A stretch of 64,000 bases of DNA from Pseudobutyrivibrio xylanivorans (GCF_008935055.1 NZ_CP043028.1:2510501-2574500); one strand, 5' to 3'; positions 1 through 9,191 are shown, counted from the first letter of the stretch. Numbers and translations are program-made. Notes: generated by a model from the letters alone, not told the origin.

Positions 1-48
1 TCAGACGACTTGCTAAGCAATAATAAAGCAACAATAGAGGTGACGAAA

Positions 49-861
49 ATGAAGAGGAAGGTTTTTATGAGTTTATTGTCATTAATAATGGGGGCATCGC
101 TAATTTCTTGCGGAAAGGAAACTGCTGAATCAGTAGAAGAACCTGAGGAGCAGGTGACAGAGTCAGTGGAACAGGAAGCTGAAGCACCAGAGGAAGGCTC
201 AAAGGTTGAATTTCAAGAGAGCGAACCTATTATAGAGGTGTTGGTTAATGATTCTGTAAAATCAGAGGAATATAAGGCAGCTTTCAATAGCGGCAAGATA
301 GTTGGTGCAAGCTATATAAAATCAGGTGATAGTAGTGCTTCAAAATTTGACTCATGGCAGGAGGCTTACAAGACTATTATTGATGAGTTGGGAGATAGTG
401 AAGTAAAGTACTCGCTTATTTATATAGATGATGACGATATTCCTGAGCTTGCTTATGATAACAACGATGCTGGCAGACGTATTGCAACCTACTACGATGG
501 ATATGTAAATTTATTGATGGCAGAAAAGGTGTCAGAGCTGGATTATATTGAAAAGGGCAATTCGCTTCTTTATATGGTGCGAAAGGAATCTACTTATTAT
601 GATTATGTTTATGCCATAAAGGATGGTAATTGGATTGAGCTTGTAGCTGGAGAGAGGTCACCACTTGATCCATGGGCAGAGGACAGCTTTGATGAAGCTG
701 GAGAGCCTATTATTTCCTCTTGGAAGCTGGATGGAGAAGAGATTTCAAGTCAAAAGGATTATGATGAACTACGTGATAAATATTTTGATTTTATTCTTTC
801 AAAAGTTGTGTACGAGCTTGAGGAACCAGATGCTATAATCAACGAGATAGACGCTCTGTAA
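49..861 (+). CDS. Putative lipoprotein of unknown function
   Basis: This encodes about 270 residues. A signal peptide ends in a lipobox (LISC, with C near residue 21), so the mature protein is probably lipid-anchored on the outer face of the membrane. An acidic Glu-rich tether follows the cysteine. The rest is a soluble domain rich in Tyr and Asp, with a DDDDIPELAYDNN segment that resembles acidic loops of many uncharacterised clostridial extracellular proteins. I chose the ATG at 49 because GAGGTGA lies just upstream; a TTG at 10 is in frame but has no ribosome site and would bury the signal peptide. A strong terminator follows. No catalytic motif was recognised. Confidence 0.75.
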   Translation: MKRKVFMSLLSLIMGASLISCGKETAESVEEPEEQVTESVEQEAEAPEEGSKVEFQESEPIIEVLVNDSVKSEEYKAAFNSGKIVGASYIKSGDSSASKFDSWQEAYKTIIDELGDSEVKYSLIYIDDDDIPELAYDNNDAGRRIATYYDGYVNLLMAEKVSELDYIEKGNSLLYMVRKESTYYDYVYAIKDGNWIELVAGERSPLDPWAEDSFDEAGEPIISSWKLDGEEISSQKDYDELRDKYFDFILSKVVYELEEPDAIINEIDAL

Positions 862-880
862 TACTGATACTTTAAAATGT

Positions 881-923
881 AATATAGGAAATCAGATTTT
901 TTTCTGGTTTCCTATATTTTTAT
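881..923 (+). terminator. Rho-independent terminator after the lipoprotein gene
   Basis: AATATAGGAAATCAGA (881-896) pairs with TCTGGTTTCCTATATT (903-918) through a T-rich loop and is followed by more T residues. It separates the lipoprotein gene from the amino-acid transporter operon. Confidence 0.8.
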
Positions 924-989
924 ATTGATATTTATTCAATATATGTTAATATATATGCATAAAAATACATAACAGAGGAATAATTATAC

Positions 990-2492
990 ATGAAAAAGAG
1001 AATGATTTATGCTGCTTTAACGCTTGTGGCTGCATTGTTCGTTGGATGTGGTAGTGTTAAAGACACAGGAAAAGAAATTAAGTCTATTGATGATTTGGAG
1101 GGTGCAAAGATTGGTGTACAGCTTGGTACAATCGGCGATATTTATGCATCCGATTATGAAGGTGATGATGCAGGTACTACAATCGAGCGCTATAACAAGC
1201 TTACAGATGCGGTACAGGCATTAAGACAGGGAAAGATTGACTGCGTCATTGTTGATGAGCAGCCAGCTATTGCCACTACGACGGGCGAGGCAAACCTTGA
1301 AATTCTTGAAGAGCCTTTCGCTTTGGAGGATTATGCAATCTGCATTGCTAAGGACAATGATGAGCTCCTTGAAAAGGTAAATGGTGCCCTTGCAGAAGTA
1401 ATCGAGGAGGGCACACTTGATCAGATTATAAAGAATTATATCGGTGATGACACAAAGGGAACATGTCCTTACGTGACACCAGCTGGTACTACTTATGACA
1501 ATGGCAAGCTTGTAGTTGTTACAAATGTAGCTTTCCCACCATACGAATATTATGAGAATGGTGAGGCAGTTGGTATCGACATGGAGCTTATTAAGGCTAT
1601 TGGCGATAAGCTTGGCATGGAAATTGAGATTGAAGACATTGAGTTTGACAGTATCATTAATGCTGTAAGCTCACACAAGGCAGACCTTGGTATTGCTGGT
1701 ATGACAATGACAGAAGAGCGTCTTAAATCTATCAATTTCTCTGAGTCATATGTTCAGTCTAAGCAGGTTATGATTGTTAACAATGGCGCAGCAGCTGGAA
1801 GCAGCATGAGCCTTGTTGATAATCTTAAGAGAAATTTTGTTGATGACAGCAGATGGACCTACCTTACAAAGGGTCTTGTGAATACACTGATTATTGCACT
1901 TTGTGCGGTACTTTGCGGTATGCTTATCGGCTTCCTGGTTGCAATTATTCGTGTTACGTATGACAAGACTGGTGGATGGGCGATTGCAAATGCTATTTGT
2001 AAGCTATACATTACAATCATCCGTGGAACACCAATGATGATTCAGCTTTTGATAATTTATTATGTGGTATTTAAGAGTGTGAATGTACCAAAGATTCTTG
2101 TTGCTATTATCGCCTTTGCGATAAATTCAGGAGCTTATGTTGCAGAGATTATGCGAGGCGGCATTATGGCGGTTGATAATGGGCAGATGGAGGCAGGTCG
2201 AAGCCTTGGTCTTAATTATAAGGACACAATGATTTCTATTATCCTTCCACAGGCTATTAAAACTGTGCTTCCAGCACTAGGAAACGAGTTCATTTCTCTT
2301 ATTAAGGAAACTTCAATTTGTGGTTACATTGGTCTTATGGATTTGACACGTGGTGGTGATATTATCCGAAGCATCACCTACGAGGCATTCCTGCCACTTA
2401 TTGCAGTTGCAATTATTTATCTGGTTATTGTTCAGGTACTTAACCTTGGAGTAGGACGACTGGAGAAGAATTTGAGAAAGAGCGAACGATAA
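990..2492 (+). CDS. Amino-acid ABC transporter, substrate-binding domain fused to permease
   Basis: This is a 500-residue fusion of a polar amino-acid binding protein (family 3) to a GlnP/HisM-type permease. A lipobox (FVGC) near residue 20 anchors the N terminus outside the cell. The binding domain is out of normal order: residues about 30-152 match the usual C-terminal half (from [18 protein letters not shown] to the [11 protein letters not shown] end), and residues about 173-265 match the usual N-terminal half (from [16 protein letters not shown] to [10 protein letters not shown]). The ligand-binding Arg of the TEER segment and the Asp of VIVDEQPA are both kept. Residues about 290-495 form the permease with an EAGRSLGL coupling loop (EAA motif). 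The ATPase gene follows 13 bp downstream. Substrate is probably a polar amino acid; which one cannot be told. Confidence 0.9.
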   Translation: MKKRMIYAALTLVAALFVGCGSVKDTGKEIKSIDDLEGAKIGVQLGTIGDIYASDYEGDDAGTTIERYNKLTDAVQALRQGKIDCVIVDEQPAIATTTGEANLEILEEPFALEDYAICIAKDNDELLEKVNGALAEVIEEGTLDQIIKNYIGDDTKGTCPYVTPAGTTYDNGKLVVVTNVAFPPYEYYENGEAVGIDMELIKAIGDKLGMEIEIEDIEFDSIINAVSSHKADLGIAGMTMTEERLKSINFSESYVQSKQVMIVNNGAAAGSSMSLVDNLKRNFVDDSRWTYLTKGLVNTLIIALCAVLCGMLIGFLVAIIRVTYDKTGGWAIANAICKLYITIIRGTPMMIQLLIIYYVVFKSVNVPKILVAIIAFAINSGAYVAEIMRGGIMAVDNGQMEAGRSLGLNYKDTMISIILPQAIKTVLPALGNEFISLIKETSICGYIGLMDLTRGGDIIRSITYEAFLPLIAVAIIYLVIVQVLNLGVGRLEKNLRKSER

Positions 2493-2505
2493 AAGGAGCA
2501 AGAAA

Positions 2506-3243
2506 ATGAGCAGCGAAGTTTTAATAAAGGTAGAGAATCTTTCAAAATCCTATGGGGATAATGAGGTCCTTTCAAATGTAAATATGCAGATTGAAAAGGG
2601 AGAGGTTATTGCTATTATAGGCCCTTCCGGTTGTGGTAAGTCGACCTTCATCCGTACTCTCAATCAGCTTGAAAATGTTACCGGTGGAGCAATTTATGTT
2701 GATGGCGAGGATATTACTAAAAAGGGCGTTGATATTAATGATGTTCGTCGTCGCGTGGGAATGGTTTTCCAGCATTTTAATCTTTTCCCACATCTTACTA
2801 TCAAGAAGAATCTGACTCTTGCGCCAGTTAAGCTTGGTCTAATGAGTCAGGCTGAAGCAGACAAAAAGGCTTTAGAGCTTTTAGAGCGAGTTGGCCTTGC
2901 AGACAAGGCAGAGGCTTATCCTGACAGTCTTTCTGGCGGACAGAAGCAACGTATTGCTATTGCACGTACTCTTGCCATGAACCCAGAGGTTATTCTTTTT
3001 GATGAGCCAACAAGTGCCCTTGATCCAGAGATGGTAGGCGAGGTCCTTTCCCTTATGAAGGAGCTTGCTGACGATGGCATGACAATGGTGGTTGTTACTC
3101 ACGAGATGGGCTTTGCAAAAGAGGTGGCGGACCGAGTAATGTTCTTTGATGAAAAGGGAATCAAGGAAGAGGGAACTCCAGCAGAGATTTTCAATTTCCC
3201 ACAGAGCCAGCGACTTAAGGATTTCTTATCTAAGGTATTGTAA
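2506..3243 (+). CDS. glnQ: Polar amino-acid ABC transporter ATP-binding protein (GlnQ type)
   Basis: This 245-residue ATPase powers the permease fusion encoded just upstream. It has Walker A (GPSGCGKST, near residue 38), a Q-loop in [11 protein letters not shown], the signature LSGGQKQR, Walker B ([13 protein letters not shown]) and the switch His in [16 protein letters not shown]. Length and motifs are typical of the GlnQ/HisP subfamily. GGAGCAAG precedes the ATG. The operon ends at a hairpin with eight T residues. Confidence 0.95.
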   Translation: MSSEVLIKVENLSKSYGDNEVLSNVNMQIEKGEVIAIIGPSGCGKSTFIRTLNQLENVTGGAIYVDGEDITKKGVDINDVRRRVGMVFQHFNLFPHLTIKKNLTLAPVKLGLMSQAEADKKALELLERVGLADKAEAYPDSLSGGQKQRIAIARTLAMNPEVILFDEPTSALDPEMVGEVLSLMKELADDGMTMVVVTHEMGFAKEVADRVMFFDEKGIKEEGTPAEIFNFPQSQRLKDFLSKVL

Positions 3244-3254
3244 TTTAATGAGGA

Positions 3255-3288
3255 GCTTCTCACATGAGTTGGAGAAGCCCTTTTTTTT
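3255..3288 (+). terminator. Rho-independent terminator of the amino-acid transporter operon
   Basis: GCTTCTC (3255-3261) pairs with GAGAAGC (3272-3278), followed by CC and a run of eight T residues. It closes the transporter operon ahead of alr, which has its own TATAAT at 3303-3308. Confidence 0.85.
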
Positions 3289-3343
3289 ATGTTTTAAAGT
3301 AGTATAATGAAATGAGTTACTTTGAATTAGGAGATGAATAGAA

Positions 3344-4513
3344 ATGGAATCTACACTTAGAAGAACATGGGCTGAAATCAATCTGGATTCAATTGCCTAT
3401 AACTATAAAAAAATCAGAGAGAAAATTGGCGATGGGGTTAAATTCCTTGGCGTTGTTAAGGCAGATGCCTACGGACATGGAAGTATTCAGGTGAGCCAGC
3501 TTTTGGAGGAGCTTGGTGCTGATTATTTAGCAGTCAGCAGTGCAGATGAGGCACTTGAACTTCGTGTGAATGGAATCAAAATGCCAATCCTTATTTTGGG
3601 ACACACTCCAAAGGAGCAGGTTGGCCGCCTTATGGAATTTGATATTACTCAGGCTATTACCTGCAAGGCAAAGGCTGATGAGTATAGCGCTGAAGCCGAG
3701 CGACTTGGTGGCAAGCTGAAGGTCCACATTAAGGTGGATACAGGAATGTCACGTCTGGGATATCTTTGTGATGATGGATATTTTGATACAGGTGTTGAGG
3801 GAATTGTTGAGGCCTGCAATATGCCTGGACTTGAGACAGAAGGAATCTTCACTCACTTTGCAGAGGCTGATGAGTTTGGCGATGCAAATGATAATTATAC
3901 AAAGCATCAGTTTGAACTTTTCACAAGTGTAATTACAGCAGTTGAGGAGAAGCTTGGTCGCAAGTTTAAAATCAGACATTGTGCAAATACAGGTGCAACA
4001 GTTCGATTCCCTGAGACTTATCTTGATATGGTTCGTCCTGGTCTTTTGCTTTATGGTTATGGTGAGTTTGCCCGTGAGCTTGGCTTGAAGCCAGCTATGA
4101 CAATGAAGACAACAGTCAGCACAATCAAGATTTATCCTGCAGGCACAGCAATCAGCTACGGCGGTATTTTTGTTACAGACAAGACTACTCGTATCGGTGT
4201 TCTTCCTTATGGTTACGCTGATGGATTCCTTAGAAGTCTTTCAAATAAATGTAGCCTCTACACTAAAGAGGGACCTGCGAAGCTTCGCGGCAAGATTTGC
4301 ATGGATATGTGCATGATTGATATTACTGATATGCCATCAGTTGATGTGGGTAGCGAGGTTGAGATTTTCGGTGAGAAGAATTCCATTGATGAGCTTTCTG
4401 AAATTGCTGGAACAATTCCTTATGAGTTGACCTGCGCAGTTTCAAAGAGAGTTCCAAGAGTGTACTACAGAAATGGTGAAGTGGTAGAGAAAGAGCTTAT
4501 GCTTAGAATGTAA
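3344..4513 (+). CDS. alr: Alanine racemase
   Basis: This 389-residue PLP enzyme converts L-alanine to D-alanine for peptidoglycan synthesis in the cytoplasm. The PLP lysine is K39 in VVKADAYGHG. The C-terminal beta domain carries the second catalytic base, Tyr in AISYGGIF, and the RIGVLPYGYADGF segment. HIKVDTGMSRLG and TEGIFTHFAEAD are the usual barrel motifs. Length is normal for the family. The gene is monocistronic: TATAAT at 3303-3308, GAGATGAATAGAA before the ATG, and a bidirectional terminator behind it. Confidence 0.95.
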   Translation: MESTLRRTWAEINLDSIAYNYKKIREKIGDGVKFLGVVKADAYGHGSIQVSQLLEELGADYLAVSSADEALELRVNGIKMPILILGHTPKEQVGRLMEFDITQAITCKAKADEYSAEAERLGGKLKVHIKVDTGMSRLGYLCDDGYFDTGVEGIVEACNMPGLETEGIFTHFAEADEFGDANDNYTKHQFELFTSVITAVEEKLGRKFKIRHCANTGATVRFPETYLDMVRPGLLLYGYGEFARELGLKPAMTMKTTVSTIKIYPAGTAISYGGIFVTDKTTRIGVLPYGYADGFLRSLSNKCSLYTKEGPAKLRGKICMDMCMIDITDMPSVDVGSEVEIFGEKNSIDELSEIAGTIPYELTCAVSKRVPRVYYRNGEVVEKELMLRM

Positions 4514-4518
4514 TATTT

Positions 4519-4562
4519 AAAGAAAAAATCCTGTTCCTAGAATGGAACAGGATTTTTTCTTT
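4519..4562. terminator. Bidirectional terminator between alr and the ygjV-like gene
   Basis: AAAGAAAAAATCCTGTTCC (4519-4537) pairs with GGAACAGGATTTTTTCTTT (4544-4562). A and T tracts on both sides allow termination from either strand. The stop codon of the minus-strand gene lies at 4537-4539, inside the hairpin. Confidence 0.85.
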
Positions 4563-5091
4563 CTTTCAAAATTCTATATACACCAATCAGGCTTGTAAGC
4601 ATTGAGAAGCTGTCGAATGCAAATACGGTCCAGTTGTGAAGAATGAAATCATAGGTACCAAAGCAGAGGATACTGCCGATGCAGCCAAGTTTGATAATTA
4701 AATCATCCTTCGAACTAAGAGTGATTGTGATGCAGGTGGCTGCAAGGAATGGAAGCCAATCGAAGAAACCGTGCGTGCCTGCATTCATTGGCAACCAGTT
4801 GAACCATACGTTGTAAAGGGAGATGTAAGTGATTATTCCCTGCAATGCAATAAAGAAGATCTTTAATGGAGTATTAAGGTTCCATTTCAAACATACAATA
4901 TTTCTGATAAGGCTGACTACGTTTCCTACTACAGCGGCTATTCCACCGATGCATGCGTAGGATATTGTAAAAAGTACAAACTGAATATTTTGAGCTATAA
5001 TTACATGGTGTCTTCTCTTGATATAGCCGATGGCTACCATGAGGATGCAGGCTAAAATAGCGAATACCTGACTAACAATAAATAAATTCAT
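4537..5091 (-). CDS. YgjV-like integral membrane protein
   Basis: This 184-residue protein is mostly hydrophobic with about five or six predicted membrane spans. It resembles the YgjV family of inner-membrane proteins: an N-terminal VSQVFAILACILM span, a short basic loop (YIKRRHH), and a central cytoplasmic SLIRNIVCLKWN segment. The family has no settled function. GGAG lies 10 nt before the ATG. It is convergent with alr and divergent from leuD. Confidence 0.7.
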   Translation of the reverse strand: MNLFIVSQVFAILACILMVAIGYIKRRHHVIIAQNIQFVLFTISYACIGGIAAVVGNVVSLIRNIVCLKWNLNTPLKIFFIALQGIITYISLYNVWFNWLPMNAGTHGFFDWLPFLAATCITITLSSKDDLIIKLGCIGSILCFGTYDFILHNWTVFAFDSFSMLTSLIGVYRILKERKNPVPF

Positions 5092-5265
5092 GATTTAAAC
5101 TCCTATATTTCTTAATGACAGAATATTATAATAATCTATATATGTGACCATTTAAAGTTTTTAATGAAATACAGATGATTTACCTCTTTAAATCGCTAAA
5201 GAATTAGTGTAGAATATGGCCTAATAGATAAGTGATTTACCATTCAAAGGAGAATAGGAGAGAAC

Positions 5266-5733
5266 ATGGGAAAAGTATTTCGCTTTGACAAAGATGTTGA
5301 TACTGATCAGATTATTGCATCTCAGTATCTTTTATTTCCAACTATCGATGAAATGAAGGTACACACCTTCGAATCTTTAAATTCTGATTTTGCAGCCAAT
5401 GTAAAGCCTGGAGATTTTGTTGTAGCCGATGAAAATTTTGGTTGTGGATCATCTCGTGAGCAGGCACCAAGTGTGTTGAAGGCACTTGGGGTTAAAGCTG
5501 TAATCGCAAAGTCTTTCGCAAGAATTTTTTATCGCAATTCCATAAATATAGGTATGCCGGTAATCGTAAGTAAGGAACTTTACGATGCAGTGGCGGACGG
5601 CGACGAAATGGAGCTTGACCTTCAGGCTGGTGTAATCACCGTGGGTGATAAGCAGTTTACCTGCACCAAGCTTCCGGCTAAAATGCAGGAAATCCTTGAC
5701 CAGGGCGGACTAATCGCGTCGTTGAATCGATAG
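5266..5733 (+). CDS. leuD: 3-isopropylmalate dehydratase small subunit, first copy
   Basis: This 155-residue swivel domain is the small subunit of a two-subunit aconitase-family hydro-lyase. Typical motifs are [13 protein letters not shown] at the N terminus, [12 protein letters not shown] near residue 65 and [15 protein letters not shown]. The substrate-selecting loop reads YLLF, unlike the YLAF of the second copy 1.9 kb downstream. The annotated reaction is isomerisation of 2- to 3-isopropylmalate in leucine synthesis, but related enzymes act on citramalate, homoaconitate or dimethylmalate, so the substrate is uncertain. AAAGGAGAATAGGAGAG precedes the ATG. It is separated from its likely partner, leuC at 5908, by a structured leader. 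Confidence 0.85.
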   Translation: MGKVFRFDKDVDTDQIIASQYLLFPTIDEMKVHTFESLNSDFAANVKPGDFVVADENFGCGSSREQAPSVLKALGVKAVIAKSFARIFYRNSINIGMPVIVSKELYDAVADGDEMELDLQAGVITVGDKQFTCTKLPAKMQEILDQGGLIASLNR

Positions 5734-5802
5734 TGATAAGTCTGATTATTCAATATTTGAAATACCTAATAACTATTTGAAAATTTTTAAAGATTTATAT
5801 GA

Positions 5803-5887
5803 GGTAAGTAGCCATCAAGCTTATTGGTGTCTCAAGCGAAACATGACGTTGAGCGGAGATACCCATGGCTTGTAGGCATAACTTGCC
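5803..5887 (+). promoter_or_regulatory. Structured leader RNA candidate upstream of leuC (copy A)
   Basis: P1: GGTAAGT (5803-5809) with ACTTGCC (5881-5887). P2: CAAGC (5816-5820) with GCTTG (5868-5872). P3: GGTGTCTC (5826-5833) with GAGATACC (5856-5863). The apical hairpin contains GAAACATGA (5838-5846) flanked by CAAGC and CGTTG. P1 and P2 are separated by an internal loop, AGCCAT on one side and TAGGCATA on the other. Nearly the same loop and stems recur upstream of argB at 36495-36644. P1 ends close to the leuC ribosome site, so translational control is plausible. I do not recognise a named riboswitch class. Confidence 0.6.
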
Positions 5888-5907
5888 GGATTTAGGAGAT
5901 AAAGATT

Positions 5908-7158
5908 ATGGGAATGACTATGGCTGAAAAGATTATAGCAGCTGCAGCGGGAAAAGAAAGTTGTCGAGCAGGCGATATAGAGACAGTCACTTTAGACAGA
6001 CTTATGAGTAATGATGGAACCACTCATCTTACTATTGATATGTACAACAATTTGAAGAATCCTCATATTGCAGATGTGAGCAAGCTGGTATGGATAATTG
6101 ATCATAATATCCCTGCGGATAGTCCAAAGACTGCAGCATCACATAAGAAGATGAGGGACTTTGCTAAGGAGCATGGCATTACATTTTATGAGGGCGAGGG
6201 TGTTTGTCATCAGGTGATGATGGAAAAGCACGTACGTCCGGGCGAGTTGATTTTCGGTGCGGATTCACATACTTGTGCCTACGGTGCACTTGGTGCCTTT
6301 GGAACTGGCGTAGGCTGTACAGATTATCTCTATGCAATGGTAACTGGAACCTCATGGTTGCTTGTTCCTGAGACTATTCGCTTCAATCTTCATGGAAAGC
6401 TTAAGAATGGAGTTTATGCAAGAGATTTGATTCTAACTATCATCGGAAAGATTTCTGCAAACGGAGCAAATTATAAGGCTATGGAGTTTGCTGGAGAGGG
6501 ACTTCATGACCTTTCTGTTGCCGACAGAATTTCTATATGTAATCTTTGCGTTGAGGCAGGAGCTAAGACCGCTCTTATGGAAGTAGATGATGTCGCGCTA
6601 GATTATTTGAAGGCTCATGGTCGTGAATCAAAGGCACTTTACAAATCAGATGAGGATGCTGTTTTCTCAGAGGTTTATGATATTGATTTGTCTGAGATTG
6701 AGCCTATTGTGGCAAAGCCTCATTTTGTAGATAACGTTGTGCCTGCTAAAGAATGTTCAGATGTAAAAATTGATGAGGCATTCTTAGGCAGCTGTAATAA
6801 TGGAAGAATTGAGGACCTTAGAGTTGGTGCTTCTGTGATAAAAGGAAAGCATGTGGCAGACAAGGTGAGATTTTTGGTTGTTCCTGCCAGTCGAGAGGTT
6901 TATAAACAGGCTCTTGATGAGGGACTTCTGGATATTTTCATGGAAGCTGGCGCAATGGTTATGAATCCTAACTGCAGTGTATGCTGGGGCGCATGCCAGG
7001 GTGTAATCGGAGAAGGAGAGACCCTTATTTCTACAGGCACCCGCAACTTTAAGGGCCGCGCAGGACATAAGGATTCCTTCGTATACTTAGCGTCCGCTGC
7101 AACTGTAACTGCTTCAGCGATTACAGGATATATATCAGTAGCAGATAATGCGGACTAG
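5908..7158 (+). CDS. leuC: 3-isopropylmalate dehydratase large subunit, first copy
   Basis: This 416-residue aconitase-family large subunit should bind a [4Fe-4S] cluster through C296 (in GSCNNGR), C356 and C359 (in NCSVCWGAC). The usual GSCTNGR has T replaced by N here. Length fits the short archaeal/clostridial LeuC type rather than the ~465-residue E. coli type. Other family motifs are GEGVCHQVM and FGADSHTCAYGALGAFGTGVG. It would pair with the small subunit encoded at 5266. AGGAGATAAAG precedes the ATG, directly after the structured leader. The small subunit of the second pair starts 9 bp after the stop. Substrate assignment is by family only. Confidence 0.85.
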   Translation: MGMTMAEKIIAAAAGKESCRAGDIETVTLDRLMSNDGTTHLTIDMYNNLKNPHIADVSKLVWIIDHNIPADSPKTAASHKKMRDFAKEHGITFYEGEGVCHQVMMEKHVRPGELIFGADSHTCAYGALGAFGTGVGCTDYLYAMVTGTSWLLVPETIRFNLHGKLKNGVYARDLILTIIGKISANGANYKAMEFAGEGLHDLSVADRISICNLCVEAGAKTALMEVDDVALDYLKAHGRESKALYKSDEDAVFSEVYDIDLSEIEPIVAKPHFVDNVVPAKECSDVKIDEAFLGSCNNGRIEDLRVGASVIKGKHVADKVRFLVVPASREVYKQALDEGLLDIFMEAGAMVMNPNCSVCWGACQGVIGEGETLISTGTRNFKGRAGHKDSFVYLASAATVTASAITGYISVADNAD

Positions 7159-7167
7159 GAGTTTATT

Positions 7168-7647
7168 ATGAGTAAAATATGGAAACTAGATAACGATATA
7201 GATACAGATATTATTCTGCCTACAGAGTATTTGGCTTTTGAGACTGTGCAGGAAATGAAGCCTTACGCATTTTCTCCTCTGCGCCCTGAACTTGCAGGAC
7301 AGATTCAGCCAGGGGATATGATTGTGGCTGGACATAACTTTGGTTGCGGCTCGTCGAGAGAACAGGCACCAGAGGTTGTGAAGGCTCTTGGAATTTCATG
7401 CATAGTTGCAAAATCTTTTGCGAGAATTTTCTTTAGAAATGCCATCAATAATGGATTGCTTCTTATTGAACAGCCTGATTTGTATGATGAGGTTAGCGAG
7501 GGAGATGAGGCAGAGGTTATTCCGGGCAAGGAGATTATCGTCAATGGAAAGTCTTATCCTATTGCAAATCTTCCGGACAATTTGATGGAGATTTTGGATG
7601 CAGGCGGTTTGGTAAAGGCTATGAGAAAGAGAAACGGATTAGACTGA
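7168..7647 (+). CDS. leuD: 3-isopropylmalate dehydratase small subunit, second copy
   Basis: This 159-residue small subunit closely resembles the protein at 5266 ([51 protein letters not shown]). The substrate loop YLAF differs from YLLF of the first copy, so the two enzymes may prefer different 2-hydroxy acids. It lies 9 bp after the first large subunit and 13 bp before the second, clearly in one operon. A duplicated hydro-lyase with no leuA or leuB in the window leaves room for a non-leucine role for one of them. Confidence 0.85.
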   Translation: MSKIWKLDNDIDTDIILPTEYLAFETVQEMKPYAFSPLRPELAGQIQPGDMIVAGHNFGCGSSREQAPEVVKALGISCIVAKSFARIFFRNAINNGLLLIEQPDLYDEVSEGDEAEVIPGKEIIVNGKSYPIANLPDNLMEILDAGGLVKAMRKRNGLD

Positions 7648-7660
7648 TTGGGAGAGCTAA

Positions 7661-8902
7661 ATGGGACATACACTTGTTGAAAAAATAATTGGAAAAAAGG
7701 TGGGCCATGAGGTACTGCCTGGTGATATAGTTACTGTTGATGTGGATTGGTGCATGATTGATGACATCATGGTCCCTTTTGCTGTGCAGAAATTTGAGGA
7801 GATGGGATTTAAGCAGGTGGCAAAGCCTGATAGCGTCGTGCTTATTTATGACCATTTTCTTCCTGCAACGCAGGTGGATGATACCAGACACTTCAGAGTA
7901 GGAGATGAGTTCGCTGAGAAATATGGAATTACCCGTGTTCATCGAACAGATGGAATTTGTCATCAGCTTATGACTGAGGCGGGCTATGTGAAGCCTGGTG
8001 ATATTTCCTTTGGTACAGACAGTCATACTGTGACCTATGGTTGTGTTGGTGCATTTGCCACAGGTATTGGCTACACAGAAATGGCTGGAATCCTTGGCAC
8101 AGGCCAACTTTGGATTAAGGTTCCTGAGACAATTAAAATTGTCATTGATGGAACTCTTCCAGGAAATGTGACCTCAAAGGATATTATTCTTAGGATAATT
8201 GGGGATTTGACTGCATCGGGAGCAACTTATCAGGCTCTTGAATTTTCTGGAAGCACTGTGGAGGCTATGAGCGTTGCCAGCCGAATGACTATATCAAATA
8301 TGTCTGTGGAAGCAGGGGCGAAGTGTGGACTTTTTGCGCCAGATGAAAAGACCTGTGATTATTGCAGAATTCCATTTACAGATGAGATAAAAGAACTTTA
8401 TGGCGATGAGAACGCGGTATACTCAAAGATTCTCAGATATAGAGCTGAGGATTTTGTACCAGTATGTGCATGCCCATCACTTGTAGATAATATCAAGCCT
8501 GTGTCTGAACTTAAGGGCACAAAGGTAAATCAGGTCTTTCTTGGCTCCTGCACCAATGGACGTCTTGAAGATTTAAGAACTGCAGCTACCCTTATGAAGG
8601 GAAAGCATGTGGCACCTTTTGTAAAAATGATTGTAACTCCTGCCAGCCGTAAGATTTACCGCGAAGCCTTGGCCGATGGTACTCTTGGCATTCTTTCAGA
8701 TGCTGGTGCCATCATTACAACACCTGGCTGCGGGCTCTGCTGTGGACGTGGCGGTGGAATCCTCACCGACGACGAAGTCGTAGTTGCCACCAACAATCGA
8801 AATTTCTTAGGACGCATGGGGACCAGCAAAGTGCAAATCTATCTTGCTAGCCCAGCCACCGCAGCTGCGTCAGCAATTGCAGGTGAGATAGTAGAAGGAT
8901 AA
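7661..8902 (+). CDS. leuC: 3-isopropylmalate dehydratase large subunit, second copy
   Basis: This 413-residue large subunit binds its [4Fe-4S] cluster through C297 (canonical GSCTNGR), C357 and C360 in PGCGLCCGRGGG, with an additional Cys at 361. Its C terminus (NNRNFLGRMG, then YLASPATAAASAIAG) matches LeuC-like hydro-lyases that are often left as aconitase/isopropylmalate dehydratase family. It is clearly diverged from the first copy, so this is not a recent duplication. GGGAGAGCTAA precedes the ATG. A terminator follows at 8922. Family confident; the exact substrate (isopropylmalate, methylmalate or dimethylmalate) is not. Confidence 0.85.
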   Translation: MGHTLVEKIIGKKVGHEVLPGDIVTVDVDWCMIDDIMVPFAVQKFEEMGFKQVAKPDSVVLIYDHFLPATQVDDTRHFRVGDEFAEKYGITRVHRTDGICHQLMTEAGYVKPGDISFGTDSHTVTYGCVGAFATGIGYTEMAGILGTGQLWIKVPETIKIVIDGTLPGNVTSKDIILRIIGDLTASGATYQALEFSGSTVEAMSVASRMTISNMSVEAGAKCGLFAPDEKTCDYCRIPFTDEIKELYGDENAVYSKILRYRAEDFVPVCACPSLVDNIKPVSELKGTKVNQVFLGSCTNGRLEDLRTAATLMKGKHVAPFVKMIVTPASRKIYREALADGTLGILSDAGAIITTPGCGLCCGRGGGILTDDEVVVATNNRNFLGRMGTSKVQIYLASPATAAASAIAGEIVEG

Positions 8903-8921
8903 TTATAATAAAGCAAATTTT

Positions 8922-8946
8922 GAGGACCGATGGGTCCTCTTTTTTA
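8922..8946 (+). terminator. Terminator of the leuDC-leuDC operon
   Basis: GAGGACC (8922-8928) pairs with GGTCCTC (8933-8939), followed by TTTTTTT. Confidence 0.85.
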
Positions 8947-9051
8947 ATGTATTTTTACCTATTGTTGCGCATAATTGCGCATATTTTAAAGAAAATTTAC
9001 ACAAAATGACTAATCAATATTTGTAATTGTTTCTGAAAATGGTAAATAATA

Positions 9052-9141
9052 TTGACACAAGTGTGTATTTTCAGCTATTTTAAATATCGAAATGAGCTGG
9101 AAACGTTTCCATATAACCGGTTAATGTGGAACCGTTTGCGC
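9052..9141 (+). promoter_or_regulatory. Amylase promoter with LacI/CcpA-type operators
   Basis: TTGACA (9052-9057) and TATTTT (9076-9081) are spaced by 18 bp. Just downstream lies the perfect palindrome TGGAAACGTTTCCA (9098-9111), which fits the catabolite-responsive element/LacI-family operator pattern. It is followed by a second perfect palindrome, TAACCGGTTA (9114-9123), and a degenerate third site with AACCGTTTGCGC (9130-9141). Binding there would block early transcription, so sugar-dependent repression of the amylase is likely. A second TATAAT lies at 9163-9168. Further upstream, TTGCGCATA occurs twice (8965 and 8975). Confidence 0.65.
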
Positions 9142-9191
9142 AGCATCGAAGGGGATCCCAATTATAATGTATGAGAAAATGGAGGGTAAGG

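Noticed and set aside
4588..4610. GGCTTGTAAGCAT similar to the argB leader 3' half
   Set aside because: It lies inside the ygjV-like coding sequence and has no partner stems or GAAAYATGA loop.
7619..8107. 162-residue minus-strand frame inside the second leuC
   Set aside because: It is a shadow of the strongly supported leuC gene and has no start signals.
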